Source: Bacilli bacterium (GTDB taxonomy: Bacteria; Bacillota_I; Bacilli_A; RFN20; CAG-826). From it: 64,000 nt of DNA. The position numbers and the translations under genes were made by a program. Shown piece by piece: positions 1 to 7,913 of this stretch (position 1 is its first letter; each line of letters starts with the position of its first letter). The stretch spans positions 4,438-68,437 of the forward strand of contig CAAFZT010000063.1 in assembly GCA_900767605.1 (NCBI GenBank), read 5' to 3'. The notes beneath the pieces are model-generated. The model was not told where the DNA came from. It saw nothing but the letters and a program-made list of their open reading frames with translations, and ran no database searches.

Positions 1-130
1 GAAAAAGTTTCAAATATTCCGAGCACCTTGATAACGAGAAAGCGATAGCCTTCGTTATGTCGTTTTCATGTTTTCCCAATAAACTGAAAACACTTTCGAC
101 TTCATCCCCGTATCCCAAAAGTCTTGTCAT
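1..130 (-). CDS. Partial hypothetical protein, C-terminal end beyond the left edge
   Basis: The frame is open to the left edge of the window. From the ATG at 130 it reads MTRLLGYGDEVESVFSLLG and continues with KHENDITKAIAFSLSRCSEY. A GGGG-rich stretch just before the ATG could act as a weak ribosome binding site. The frame also stays open upstream to about position 250 without another ATG, so a longer product with a rare start, or a 5'-truncated gene, is possible. It lies in the same direction directly behind the PD-(D/E)XK gene at 263-1291, so the two may form one unit. I do not recognise the family and assign no function. Confidence 0.45.
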   Translation of the reverse strand, partial: MTRLLGYGDEVESVFSLLGKHENDITKAIAFSLSRCSEYLKLF

Positions 131-262
131 AACCCCTGCTTTCAAGATTACTTTATCACATTTCGCTTCATTGGGACGTTTTGATTTATTCCATAGAAAA
201 TGATCGCGGGAGTCAGCTAGCCAAGCAATTAATAATGATGGACGAGAGATAGGGCAATGCCC

Positions 263-1291
263 TTACAAGTTCCAAATAGAGATAGCTTCCAAATACTCGC
301 GCACGACGGTGCGAACATTATCGATGAAACCATCAATATCGCTTTGAGAAAACCTTCCTTTTGGAGTACGACCGACTTGCTTATTATGCTTTTCGCCGTA
401 ATTGGTCTTAAAAACGCCGTTGGATTCCATGGAATGAATTTTTTCTCTAAGCACTTCAGTCCCGTTTGGATTTTTTGAGAAGTTCACACCATACATGAGG
501 ATTTTCGCGTTGAACGATCCATTTAAGCAATCCCGACTTCGAATTTCTAAATAGGGCATATAAATCGAGTCCGTCCCTTTGGGCTGAACGCAAAAAACCG
601 TGTATTTGTATCTTGTTATCGCCGTCCAGCAAGTCGTCCAATCCTTAAACAAAGGAACAATTTGCTTATCGAAAAACGACTTCCATGCCAAGGTATTATT
701 ATCCATCGGCAATTCCGTGTTGTTCGTGGATTCCCATAACGAACACACGTGCTTCGCGTATTGACGAATAATCATGTGGTCCGAGTCGATAAACCTGGAC
801 CAAAAGGAACGCAGGCTATCAAATTCAATGATTTGCCACCCCGCCTCTTGGACCCGTTTTCTTTCCGATTCATCCATTGTATCGGTTTTATAAAAAATCC
901 TTTTGACGTCTTCTTCTTTGAGCTTGCCTTTTTCTCCCGCGATAATCCGACGGATAGAATCATTATATTTTTGAAGTTGATTATGTTCGGATGAGGTGAC
1001 TTTATCCTCAATGAATATGGCAACTTCTCGATCACCTATTGTAATAAAGCAAGAAACATCCATCCGATACCATTGAGGTTTAATCCAAACGCTTTGAATG
1101 TTTTCGGTTTCATTGATGCCGGAAATAAATTGGATGAATTTTCTCGATGTAGTTCTTTCGATTTCGTTATCCGAATTCCAAGAATCAAACAGCCATAAAA
1201 TAAAAGCGTCTTGGCTTAATTCCTTTGTCGCATAATCAAATAGATTCTTTCCCACGTAGTGCACCCCCTGTTTAATACATTTTAGTAACAT
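263..1291 (-). CDS. PD-(D/E)XK nuclease superfamily protein (PDDEXK_4-like)
   Basis: This 342-residue protein opens with NLFDYATKELSQDAFILWLF, the N-terminal signature of the PDDEXK_4 group. A nuclease-like core follows: an Asp in YRMDVSCF near residue 75 and then IFIEDKV near residue 93, which fits the D...(E/D)xK catalytic pattern. The family is DNA-nuclease-like, and many members sit in defence or mobile regions, but the substrate here is unknown. The ATG at 1291 lacks a clear ribosome binding site. A GTG at 1255, preceded by a G-rich AGGGGG about nine bases upstream, gives MGKNLFDYATK and may be the true start. The gene is in the same direction as the partial gene to its left and downstream of the surface-protein train. 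Confidence 0.75.
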   Translation of the reverse strand: MLLKCIKQGVHYVGKNLFDYATKELSQDAFILWLFDSWNSDNEIERTTSRKFIQFISGINETENIQSVWIKPQWYRMDVSCFITIGDREVAIFIEDKVTSSEHNQLQKYNDSIRRIIAGEKGKLKEEDVKRIFYKTDTMDESERKRVQEAGWQIIEFDSLRSFWSRFIDSDHMIIRQYAKHVCSLWESTNNTELPMDNNTLAWKSFFDKQIVPLFKDWTTCWTAITRYKYTVFCVQPKGTDSIYMPYLEIRSRDCLNGSFNAKILMYGVNFSKNPNGTEVLREKIHSMESNGVFKTNYGEKHNKQVGRTPKGRFSQSDIDGFIDNVRTVVREYLEAISIWNL

Positions 1292-1361
1292 TCAAAGGAC
1301 TGGTGTATAAACTCATGAGCCGAAATTAGGAATGTACTTAAAATAAGCTAGAGCCAGCCAA

Positions 1362-2063
1362 TCAATGAGCTTGAGACTTCGAGACGAATTTTGCCTGAAT
1401 CGGCAACACAAATGACCCACCAGCCTTTAGTTCGCTGACCGTGCACTTATCGCCGCCTAGATATAAAGCATCATTGATTTTAAAAACTATCCCTGAGGTC
1501 TTGGCATATTGAGTTGCTTCCCGTTTCATGAAATAGAACGTGGTATCTTTCCCATCGTATTGGAAATTATCAAGGGAAGCATTCTCCGGAGTATTTAACC
1601 GCAGGTTAAACATGGGGAACAAATACGGATCCGATATACGAACAGGAACGGTATAGGTAGAACCCGCCGCCCCATCCAATACCGTCGTAACCTGGAACGT
1701 CACCTGTTTTTCAAAGGAAGCATAGAGTTTCAAGGTATAATCCTTAATGGTGAAGGAACTTAATGAGACACTCCCCTTATAGAGCTTCGTCCCATTTTGT
1801 TCTTTCCAACCCGCGAAATAAGTATGGTTTTCCGTATCATCGCTTAGAAAGGGCGTAGAGAAAAAACTATCTTGTTCTAAACCCGTCAGGCTTTTCGTTA
1901 AAGTATCGCCATTATAGAAATTCACCGTATAGAATTTCTCGGTTGGGGTTTGGGTGTTTTTGATGTTAACAACACTCCAAACGGCATAACCAACTACCGC
2001 GGATAAGCCAGCAAAAGCAAGGGAGGATAAAATCACGATGCCAATCTTGCTTCTTCTTTTCAT
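1362..2063 (-). CDS. Exported SipW-class protein with InlB-like repeat segment, copy 1
   Basis: This 233-residue protein has basic N-terminus MKRRSKIG, a hydrophobic stretch and then VGYAVWSVV. That is an Ala followed by Trp at the end of the h-region, as in SipW-cognate signals. The body contains YTVNFYNGDTLTKSL...YFAGWKE, resembling the InlB B-repeat/Flg_new fold, then a beta-rich tail. It is a clear paralogue of the product of 6574-7284: same length, same FAGWKE/FKGWKE block, and SDPYLFPMFNL versus SNPYLYLLSNL. It starts at an ATGA overlap with the gene before it, so it is translationally coupled and last in the long train. I infer a surface-fibre or adhesin accessory subunit. Confidence 0.75.
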   Translation of the reverse strand: MKRRSKIGIVILSSLAFAGLSAVVGYAVWSVVNIKNTQTPTEKFYTVNFYNGDTLTKSLTGLEQDSFFSTPFLSDDTENHTYFAGWKEQNGTKLYKGSVSLSSFTIKDYTLKLYASFEKQVTFQVTTVLDGAAGSTYTVPVRISDPYLFPMFNLRLNTPENASLDNFQYDGKDTTFYFMKREATQYAKTSGIVFKINDALYLGGDKCTVSELKAGGSFVLPIQAKFVSKSQAH

Positions 2064-2689
2064 GATGCTTTGCCTCCTAAACGCAGTTCGAGATTGTAGG
2101 AATAATGGGATAATTCCTTATCCTCCGTTTGATTCCGTAATAACAGGACTAATTGATGATTGAATTCAAAGGATAAATTACTAGTTAAGGCAACGGATGA
2201 CGTTGGAACTCTAAACAACAAATCGAAGGTAATATAGGTGCTATAAGACGCATAGGTTAAGGCGGAGCTTCCCCACTTCAAAGCCCCTAGTACAGTCCCT
2301 TCACTCTTAAATGCTTCCAAATAATTCCCGTCCTGGTTTTTAATCCCAAACGCACCAGAGAAAGTGAATTCATAATTCCCGTTCACGGGATTGGACTTTA
2401 GTCCTTCGGATAAAGAACTATCCACCACGAATTGATAGGTAAGGCTGGCTTTGGTTTTATCCGTTTCCCCATTAAAGAAATAGGTACCTAGATTGGGGTT
2501 ATGGGTGTTGGACATATTCAGCCCATCCACATGATCAAGGAATACGCCATCCGCGTTGCCGTTTAGGTTTCCTGACCCTTGGCTGGACCCTTGCCCAACA
2601 ATCGCCCACGAAGAAAAACCAACCGTGATGCAGGTAAGGCAGCATAACGTGACTACCAAGATTTCCGAGGCAAAGATCTTCTTTTTCAT
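2060..2689 (-). CDS. Exported SipW-class (TasA/camelysin-like) protein, copy 1
   Basis: This 209-residue protein starts MKKKIFASE and has a hydrophobic segment ending in GFSSWAIVGQG, then GSGNLNGNADGVFLDHVDG. The aromatic residue right after the h-region, followed by a Gly-rich segment and a beta-rich body, is the layout of SipW-dependent substrates such as TasA and camelysin. It is paralogous to 7281-7913, sharing GxLNGxADxVFL and GTYFF. It overlaps the genes on both sides by 4 bp (ATGA), which indicates translational coupling. It is probably secreted after cleavage by the SipW-type peptidase encoded at 20095-21219. Confidence 0.75.
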   Translation of the reverse strand: MKKKIFASEILVVTLCCLTCITVGFSSWAIVGQGSSQGSGNLNGNADGVFLDHVDGLNMSNTHNPNLGTYFFNGETDKTKASLTYQFVVDSSLSEGLKSNPVNGNYEFTFSGAFGIKNQDGNYLEAFKSEGTVLGALKWGSSALTYASYSTYITFDLLFRVPTSSVALTSNLSFEFNHQLVLLLRNQTEDKELSHYSYNLELRLGGKAS

Positions 2690-5600
2690 GCGTTAGCCTC
2701 CGGAGGGGTCACCGTAATCGGATTCATCATCGAATCGCAGAGATAACCATTCGCATCAAAGTAATAGAGGCCTGCGTTTGTGGCTTTGCCGTTTAGTTTT
2801 CCTTCTTCCACATAATAGGTGCCATCCCTCATGATGGAACCGTCGTCTTTGGCGTAATAGATGTGGGTGCCAGAGACGAAAAGCCCGATGCCAGCTTTAA
2901 TCGTGCCGAAAGTGCAATAGCCGTCCGCGGATAATGTCACCGAATCCACGTCAGCAAAGTTCGAACATTCTAGTACTTCCACTCGGCCATCGTTGCCGAA
3001 GGTGTAGGCGCCGGCAGGGAGGAGATTATTTAGGTTGGTATCGATATAGCACGTCGTGTTGCGGTAAGCGTAATGGGAGGGGCCGAAATAGTAATAATAG
3101 ATTTTCATAATGTCACCGGACGGAACATTAAGTTCAACAAGACCTTTATTATTTTGTACCACCCCATTATCTACATAATAGGTGTTGCCATCGCCTCCGC
3201 CATCGTATTTGGCTCCTGTAGCATAGGTAAAGAACACGCCCGTTCCGGTTAATAGACGACCATTTTCGTCGAAACAGTATAAATTCTCAGGCCGCGCTCC
3301 TTCCCCATCAATGTCGTCAATGTAACGCAACCCTTTGATTTTGCCCAGGGTGCGATCGTAATAAAAAGTATATTTGCTGTTGTCTCTATACCAGCCGCCG
3401 ATAAATGCAATAAGTACGGTGCTGTCTCGAATAGCAGTAATGCTCGTATTTGGCTCATAGGAACGAGTTTTATCGCCTTCCTCAAGCCAAAGGAAAATAG
3501 AGCCTTGAAAACCAGTAAACCCACTTTGGTTTGGAAGTTCAATGCCGCTTCCATCAATCGTATATTTTTTAGTTCCAATAACCGTGGTTCCGTCCGCACC
3601 CTTAAAAGTGATTGTGATTTCTTTAGTCCCTTGGCCTTGAACCTTCCAAAAACCATTTTCATATACCAAAGCGGTATTCATGGGACATGTTTCTATAAAG
3701 AAAGTCTCATTTGAATTCATGAAAATAGCTGTTGTAGTATCGATATTTCTCTCTTCACTATTATTAAAGTACTGCTTCGTCTGAACGCCGGCATCGGTTT
3801 TCGGCGTATACGCACCAGGAACATACGTAAATTTTCCCCCGCCATCAGACACCACTTTTGCAACAGCAGGGGAATCCTGATTTTCTATATCTGACTTTGT
3901 CATGAAAATTCCGCCGTTGCATTGGACATCGCCATTAATTATTAACTTTGCTCCTTGATTTAGTGGCCGTTGTGCTTTTGCAAAATCCGCGCTCGCGGAA
4001 GGCGAAACGTACGGTAGACGAAAAGCATCCGATGTATAGCCATATTTTTGGCCAACCCAATTGCTCAAATCATAAAATATAAGCTTATGTTTTTGCCCAA
4101 GATTTAAAACGGCCCCTTTATCAACCCGCATCGTGGCGCCAGGAAGAAACTCTAGGTCTTGCTCAACCCCAACCGTGCCATCCTGCACGATGATATCCAT
4201 GTTATTAACAATCGGTAAAACGTAATCGGCGGAGTCAACAGACACTCTAATTTTTACAACAATATGAGAGAGCGTTCCACTGCCAACAACTCTCATTGTC
4301 AATCGGTCTGTTTTAGGATCGTATTTTTTAATTACTTTTGAATTTTGACTCAAGACAAACATTCCGTTTGCACCAATAAAAGTAAAACAAGAAGTTTGCT
4401 CCCCAAAAAGTTTAACAGTTATCGAGACGGATGTCTTTTCCGTGGCCCCGTAGTACACATGCAAATAGCACTCGATATTTTGGATAAAATATTGGTTGAA
4501 TGGGAATATTTTCTTTCCTTTACAGTCGGACGTGGCGGTTCCACCTCTAAAGCAAAAAGCAAAACCTTCGTAGACCGTCGAGCCGCTTCGGGCATGAATG
4601 TCTCCTTCCCCCGAAACAAATCCCCAAGCATATAGATTTGTACCCGATTCTAAATTAATTGTGCTGCCGGCGGCTAAATATATTTCCCCAACTTCATCAA
4701 CGGGCCGCGCCGATATTTCCCCACCTTGAGCCATGCGCAATTTTCCAGCGACGCATACAGAAGAACCTTTTTGAACCAATATTGAAACACCGGCCAAAAG
4801 GCGCAAACTATAATCGCAAGTAAACGTCGTCGATGCGCTTGTCAGCGGGATTTCCTTGGCAAAATCCAAATAATTCGAAGTTGCCGCTCCCGGAATAAAT
4901 AAATTGACCCCTTCGGGCATAACGTACTCCGAGCCATCTTTTTTCGGCTCAACCTGGCCGCTTTTATACAACTTAACAAGTTTGGAACTTGTTGTTTTTG
5001 CATAATCCATTGCTAATTGAAGGTCGTAAAAAGTTTTTTGTTCCACTCCGAATACGGCCGTTTTCTCGTCAACTGCGTTCACCTCAATTTTTGTATTAAC
5101 TTCTCGAATTTGAAAAGAATAGGGATCATTGTCTCCACATGATGCATCGTTTATTTTCCAATCAATAAAAATGTAGCCAGAAATTGCCTTTGGAGATTTT
5201 AGGGTTACGGAGTCGCCCGTTTTGCAATTCACGTCAGAATCTAATGAAACTCGGGAACCGTTGACATAAGCCTCATAAGCGCACAGTGGATTCGACTCAA
5301 ATCGAACAACGGCCGAAACGGAAGGCACTTCCAATTTTAGATTGGAAATTGTAACCGTTGTTTTGGCACTTGTTGAATTACTAGTCAATTTAACAGACAC
5401 ACTTTCTTGTTTTTGAATATCCTTGTTAAAATTTCCATTAGCCGTAATTTTATTGTTGTCTATTTCCATTGTGCCGCCTTGCAAATCAACAACATAATCA
5501 AAAGACAGCACCCCAGCCTGGTTGCACATTATTGTAAGAGTAGTGTTGTAATGTTTTGGGCTGCTACCGCAACCACCGCCTTCAGATTGTGTGGCGCCAA

Positions 5601-5808
5601 TAACTTGAGAATTACTATAAGTCCACGGGTTGTTAGCTTCCGTTCCAGCATAAGTCAATTTTATTCCGGTTTCGGTTTCGCTCCACCCCGTAACCGTTCC
5701 GCTCGTCGCGGCATAACCAACATCAATAAAGCTAACTCCTATTGCTGTAGTAGCTACAAATAGACTGAAAGCAATGGAAAGCCACTTCCATAATCCTCTA
5801 CGCTTCAT
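2686..5808 (-). CDS. Large exported surface protein with C-terminal YYF wall-binding-like repeats, copy 1
   Basis: This 1040-residue protein has an N-terminal signal: basic MKRRGLWKW, a hydrophobic stretch, then VGYAATSG as a likely cleavage site. The middle has many short beta-strand repeats (VYEGFAFCFRGGT, GSGTLSHIVVKI, LNLGQKHKLIFYD), compatible with a beta-helix. The C-terminus has repeats such as GLYYFDANGYLCDSMM and TYYVEEGKLNG, similar to cell-wall-binding (choline-binding-like) repeats. It aligns in layout with the 962-residue lipoprotein at 7910-10798, but it has an ordinary signal and no lipobox cysteine. It is probably the stalk or adhesin of the first triplet, with the two small proteins downstream as partners. 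Confidence 0.75.
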   Translation of the reverse strand: MKRRGLWKWLSIAFSLFVATTAIGVSFIDVGYAATSGTVTGWSETETGIKLTYAGTEANNPWTYSNSQVIGATQSEGGGCGSSPKHYNTTLTIMCNQAGVLSFDYVVDLQGGTMEIDNNKITANGNFNKDIQKQESVSVKLTSNSTSAKTTVTISNLKLEVPSVSAVVRFESNPLCAYEAYVNGSRVSLDSDVNCKTGDSVTLKSPKAISGYIFIDWKINDASCGDNDPYSFQIREVNTKIEVNAVDEKTAVFGVEQKTFYDLQLAMDYAKTTSSKLVKLYKSGQVEPKKDGSEYVMPEGVNLFIPGAATSNYLDFAKEIPLTSASTTFTCDYSLRLLAGVSILVQKGSSVCVAGKLRMAQGGEISARPVDEVGEIYLAAGSTINLESGTNLYAWGFVSGEGDIHARSGSTVYEGFAFCFRGGTATSDCKGKKIFPFNQYFIQNIECYLHVYYGATEKTSVSITVKLFGEQTSCFTFIGANGMFVLSQNSKVIKKYDPKTDRLTMRVVGSGTLSHIVVKIRVSVDSADYVLPIVNNMDIIVQDGTVGVEQDLEFLPGATMRVDKGAVLNLGQKHKLIFYDLSNWVGQKYGYTSDAFRLPYVSPSASADFAKAQRPLNQGAKLIINGDVQCNGGIFMTKSDIENQDSPAVAKVVSDGGGKFTYVPGAYTPKTDAGVQTKQYFNNSEERNIDTTTAIFMNSNETFFIETCPMNTALVYENGFWKVQGQGTKEITITFKGADGTTVIGTKKYTIDGSGIELPNQSGFTGFQGSIFLWLEEGDKTRSYEPNTSITAIRDSTVLIAFIGGWYRDNSKYTFYYDRTLGKIKGLRYIDDIDGEGARPENLYCFDENGRLLTGTGVFFTYATGAKYDGGGDGNTYYVDNGVVQNNKGLVELNVPSGDIMKIYYYYFGPSHYAYRNTTCYIDTNLNNLLPAGAYTFGNDGRVEVLECSNFADVDSVTLSADGYCTFGTIKAGIGLFVSGTHIYYAKDDGSIMRDGTYYVEEGKLNGKATNAGLYYFDANGYLCDSMMNPITVTPPEANA

Positions 5809-6577
5809 ATTCGATACCCCTCTTCTGGTTTCGTCGATTTAGCAATAGATACGTGGCAATCCACACGATTCCTAAAACGACAGATACGATGGACCAGATA
5901 TGGCCAAAATGGAGAACAGCACTTCCGTTATATTCCCGGAACCACTCGATAATGAAACGGAAAATTCCATATCCCACCATATAGATGGGGTAGAGGATTC
6001 CTTTGCCTTTTTGGCCTATAAAAAGCCAAATCAAAGCAAGGAGAAAAGCGAATTGAAATAGAATCTCAATTAAAGGGGTCGGGAAGTGTTTCCCATTATT
6101 CATCAAGATACCTTGGCAACACCCATGCACCAAACAATTGAATCTTGCTAGCATCAACGTGCAAGTTAAACAGGGGGTGAAAATATCAAAGGATAAAGGA
6201 ATCGATACTTTCTTGGTTTTTGCAAAACCAAGATAAAACAAAGGCATAAAGAAAATGCCACCATAAAGGGATAAATTCCCTGCTTTGGTTGCATCAAACC
6301 CCGCTTCTAATAAAGCGAAGAATTTAACAAACAGAACCCCAATGATTGTATGAGCAAGGCTAACAAGAATGATTTCCCAGACTCGAATTTGGAGTTTCTT
6401 TCGGTAAAGAAATAACCACACAAAAATAAATCCGGTGGATAGGGTTAATAAAAGGATTAGGATCCACCACGAAGAAAAGAAGGATGCTAGTGGCGAAGCT
6501 GAGCCATCGAAAAGGACGGAATAATTAGAACCCCCCCCCAATCGAATTGGGAGGTTGGTCAGCAAGAGGCCCATCAT
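5798..6577 (-). CDS. lgt: Prolipoprotein diacylglyceryl transferase (Lgt)-like membrane protein
   Basis: This 259-residue protein has about seven hydrophobic segments. It shows the Lgt-type core: LARFNCLVHGCCQG near residue 145, GYGIFRFIIEWFRE near 208 and FGHIWSIVSVVLG near 225. Lgt moves diacylglycerol from phosphatidylglycerol to the lipobox cysteine of prelipoproteins. Its place between the two surface triplets, next to a lipoprotein with an LLAGC lipobox, suggests a dedicated or second copy for this cluster. It overlaps the next gene by 11 bp and the previous one by 4 bp. A run of nine G in the coding strand (6531-6539) falls at Gly residues 14-16, so the frame could slip on and off. Confidence 0.8.
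   Translation of the reverse strand: MMGLLLTNLPIRLGGGSNYSVLFDGSASPLASFFSSWWILILLLTLSTGFIFVWLFLYRKKLQIRVWEIILVSLAHTIIGVLFVKFFALLEAGFDATKAGNLSLYGGIFFMPLFYLGFAKTKKVSIPLSFDIFTPCLTCTLMLARFNCLVHGCCQGILMNNGKHFPTPLIEILFQFAFLLALIWLFIGQKGKGILYPIYMVGYGIFRFIIEWFREYNGSAVLHFGHIWSIVSVVLGIVWIATYLLLNRRNQKRGIEYEA
6531..6539 (-). repeat. G9 homopolymer in the lgt-like coding region
   Basis: Nine consecutive C on the plus strand, G on the coding strand, encode part of LGGGS near the N-terminus of the Lgt-like protein. Gain or loss of one base would truncate the protein within a few dozen codons. Tracts of this length in coding DNA are classic slipped-strand sites, but sequencing error in a homopolymer is an alternative. 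Confidence 0.7.
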
Positions 6578-7284
6578 CCTAGAACCTCCACATAATTTGC
6601 AGTCAACGCAAGCGCATTCCCTATATTCGGATCATTCACCATATTCGGATTAAGAATCAATCCATCATTAATTCCGAACTTCGTCCCGTTCTTGTTCTCG
6701 CTAGCCCATTCTCCGTTGCTTTGTAGTTCTTTATACGTCAAGGTAGCCGTAGACGAGAAGGAGACCAGCTTATAAGCAACCTTATTCACGGTGAATTCAT
6801 TTTCTATTGCTAGATTGGACAACAAATAGAGATAGGGATTGCTATCGATGATAACGCTTGTCGAATAATTCACCTGCTTCGGTGACGAACAAGTGACGTT
6901 AATCGTTAGAATCGGATCATAGACCGCATATAACGATAAAGTTTTATTTGCCCTATCAAAGGAAGTTAAATCCACGAGTTTTAAAGACTCTGTATAAATG
7001 TTCGTCTTGTCCGGACCCGCTTCTTTCCAGCCTTTGAAATGCTGCGTTGGCGTATCTTCTATCCACGGCAAGGAAAAGGATGAATCAATTTCTAGGTTCG
7101 TATAGGTCGTATAGATATCGTTTGCAGACGTATAGAATTTAACCGTATAACCCACTTCATTAAAGGAAGCAGACGTATCTTCTTTTTGAATGCTGGCCCA
7201 CAAGGAAAATCCGGTTCCCGTCGCCGCGGCAACAAGCCCCACAGACAAAATTGAGATTATGGCAATCTTGGCATTTCTTTTCAT
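6574..7284 (-). CDS. Exported SipW-class protein with InlB-like repeat segment, copy 2
   Basis: This 236-residue paralogue of 1362-2063 begins MKRNAKIAIISI, has a hydrophobic stretch and then GTGFSLWASIQ with Trp just after the h-region. It carries YTVKFYTSANDIYTTYTN...HFKGWKE, an InlB B-repeat-like strand pattern, then a beta-rich C-terminal half. Stop and start overlap by 4 bp with both neighbours. Its place in the second triplet [giant protein - small - small] mirrors copy 1. Its role is unknown, but I infer a secreted partner of the 962-residue lipoprotein. Confidence 0.75.
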   Translation of the reverse strand: MKRNAKIAIISILSVGLVAAATGTGFSLWASIQKEDTSASFNEVGYTVKFYTSANDIYTTYTNLEIDSSFSLPWIEDTPTQHFKGWKEAGPDKTNIYTESLKLVDLTSFDRANKTLSLYAVYDPILTINVTCSSPKQVNYSTSVIIDSNPYLYLLSNLAIENEFTVNKVAYKLVSFSSTATLTYKELQSNGEWASENKNGTKFGINDGLILNPNMVNDPNIGNALALTANYVEVLG

Positions 7285-7913
7285 GCGTTGCCTCCTAACC
7301 CGAAGCTAAGCCGGAAGGTAAAATCGTTCAGTTTTAAGTTTGTGTCAGACTTCATCGCTTGACGGGCCGCGATAACGATATGGTGAGAAATCGTAAACGA
7401 TAGGACGGACGTGCTTGTGGTCTCTGGCACGACGAAAAGCAAATCCACGGATCCTGTGGATGCATTCGTCGTCACTGCTTCAGTTGTAGTCCCGTAAGTG
7501 CAGGATTGAACGATTTCATTCGCGTTCCCATAATAGGTTTTCTTGGATTTGCTATATAACCCAAAAGTGCACTTCAAGGTGAATTGATTCAAATCGATCA
7601 TCGTTTGGTTCATTTTGGCGCGGCTTAAGTCAAAGGTATACGACAAAGGCGCTTCCTTCACGGCAGCATCCCCCCCATTATCAAAGAAATAGGTGCCGAA
7701 GCTCGGTAATGCCGTGGTCATTTTGATATCGATTCCATTGGTATCCCCAAGGAAGACATAATCGGCTTCCCCATTTAAGGTTCCCTGTCCCTCAGGATTG
7801 GTATTATCCCCTTGGATGACCCAGGCAGCAAAACCAGTGGAAGCTAAAACGGAGGCAGCAAGAACGCTGACACATAGTAACATGACGTTTTTATTGGGTT
7901 TAAAAGGGTTCAT
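7281..7913 (-). CDS. Exported SipW-class (TasA/camelysin-like) protein, copy 2
   Basis: This 210-residue paralogue of 2060-2689 has hydrophobic segment VLAASVLASTGFAAWVIQGD, then GQGTLNGEADYVFLGDTNG and GTYFFDNGG. The Ala-Ala-Trp at the end of the h-region followed by a small/Gly-rich run fits a SipW-dependent signal. It is coupled by ATGA overlaps to the 962-residue lipoprotein gene upstream and the InlB-like gene downstream. It is probably exported and may polymerise or decorate the large protein. Confidence 0.75.
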   Translation of the reverse strand: MNPFKPNKNVMLLCVSVLAASVLASTGFAAWVIQGDNTNPEGQGTLNGEADYVFLGDTNGIDIKMTTALPSFGTYFFDNGGDAAVKEAPLSYTFDLSRAKMNQTMIDLNQFTLKCTFGLYSKSKKTYYGNANEIVQSCTYGTTTEAVTTNASTGSVDLLFVVPETTSTSVLSFTISHHIVIAARQAMKSDTNLKLNDFTFRLSFGLGGNA

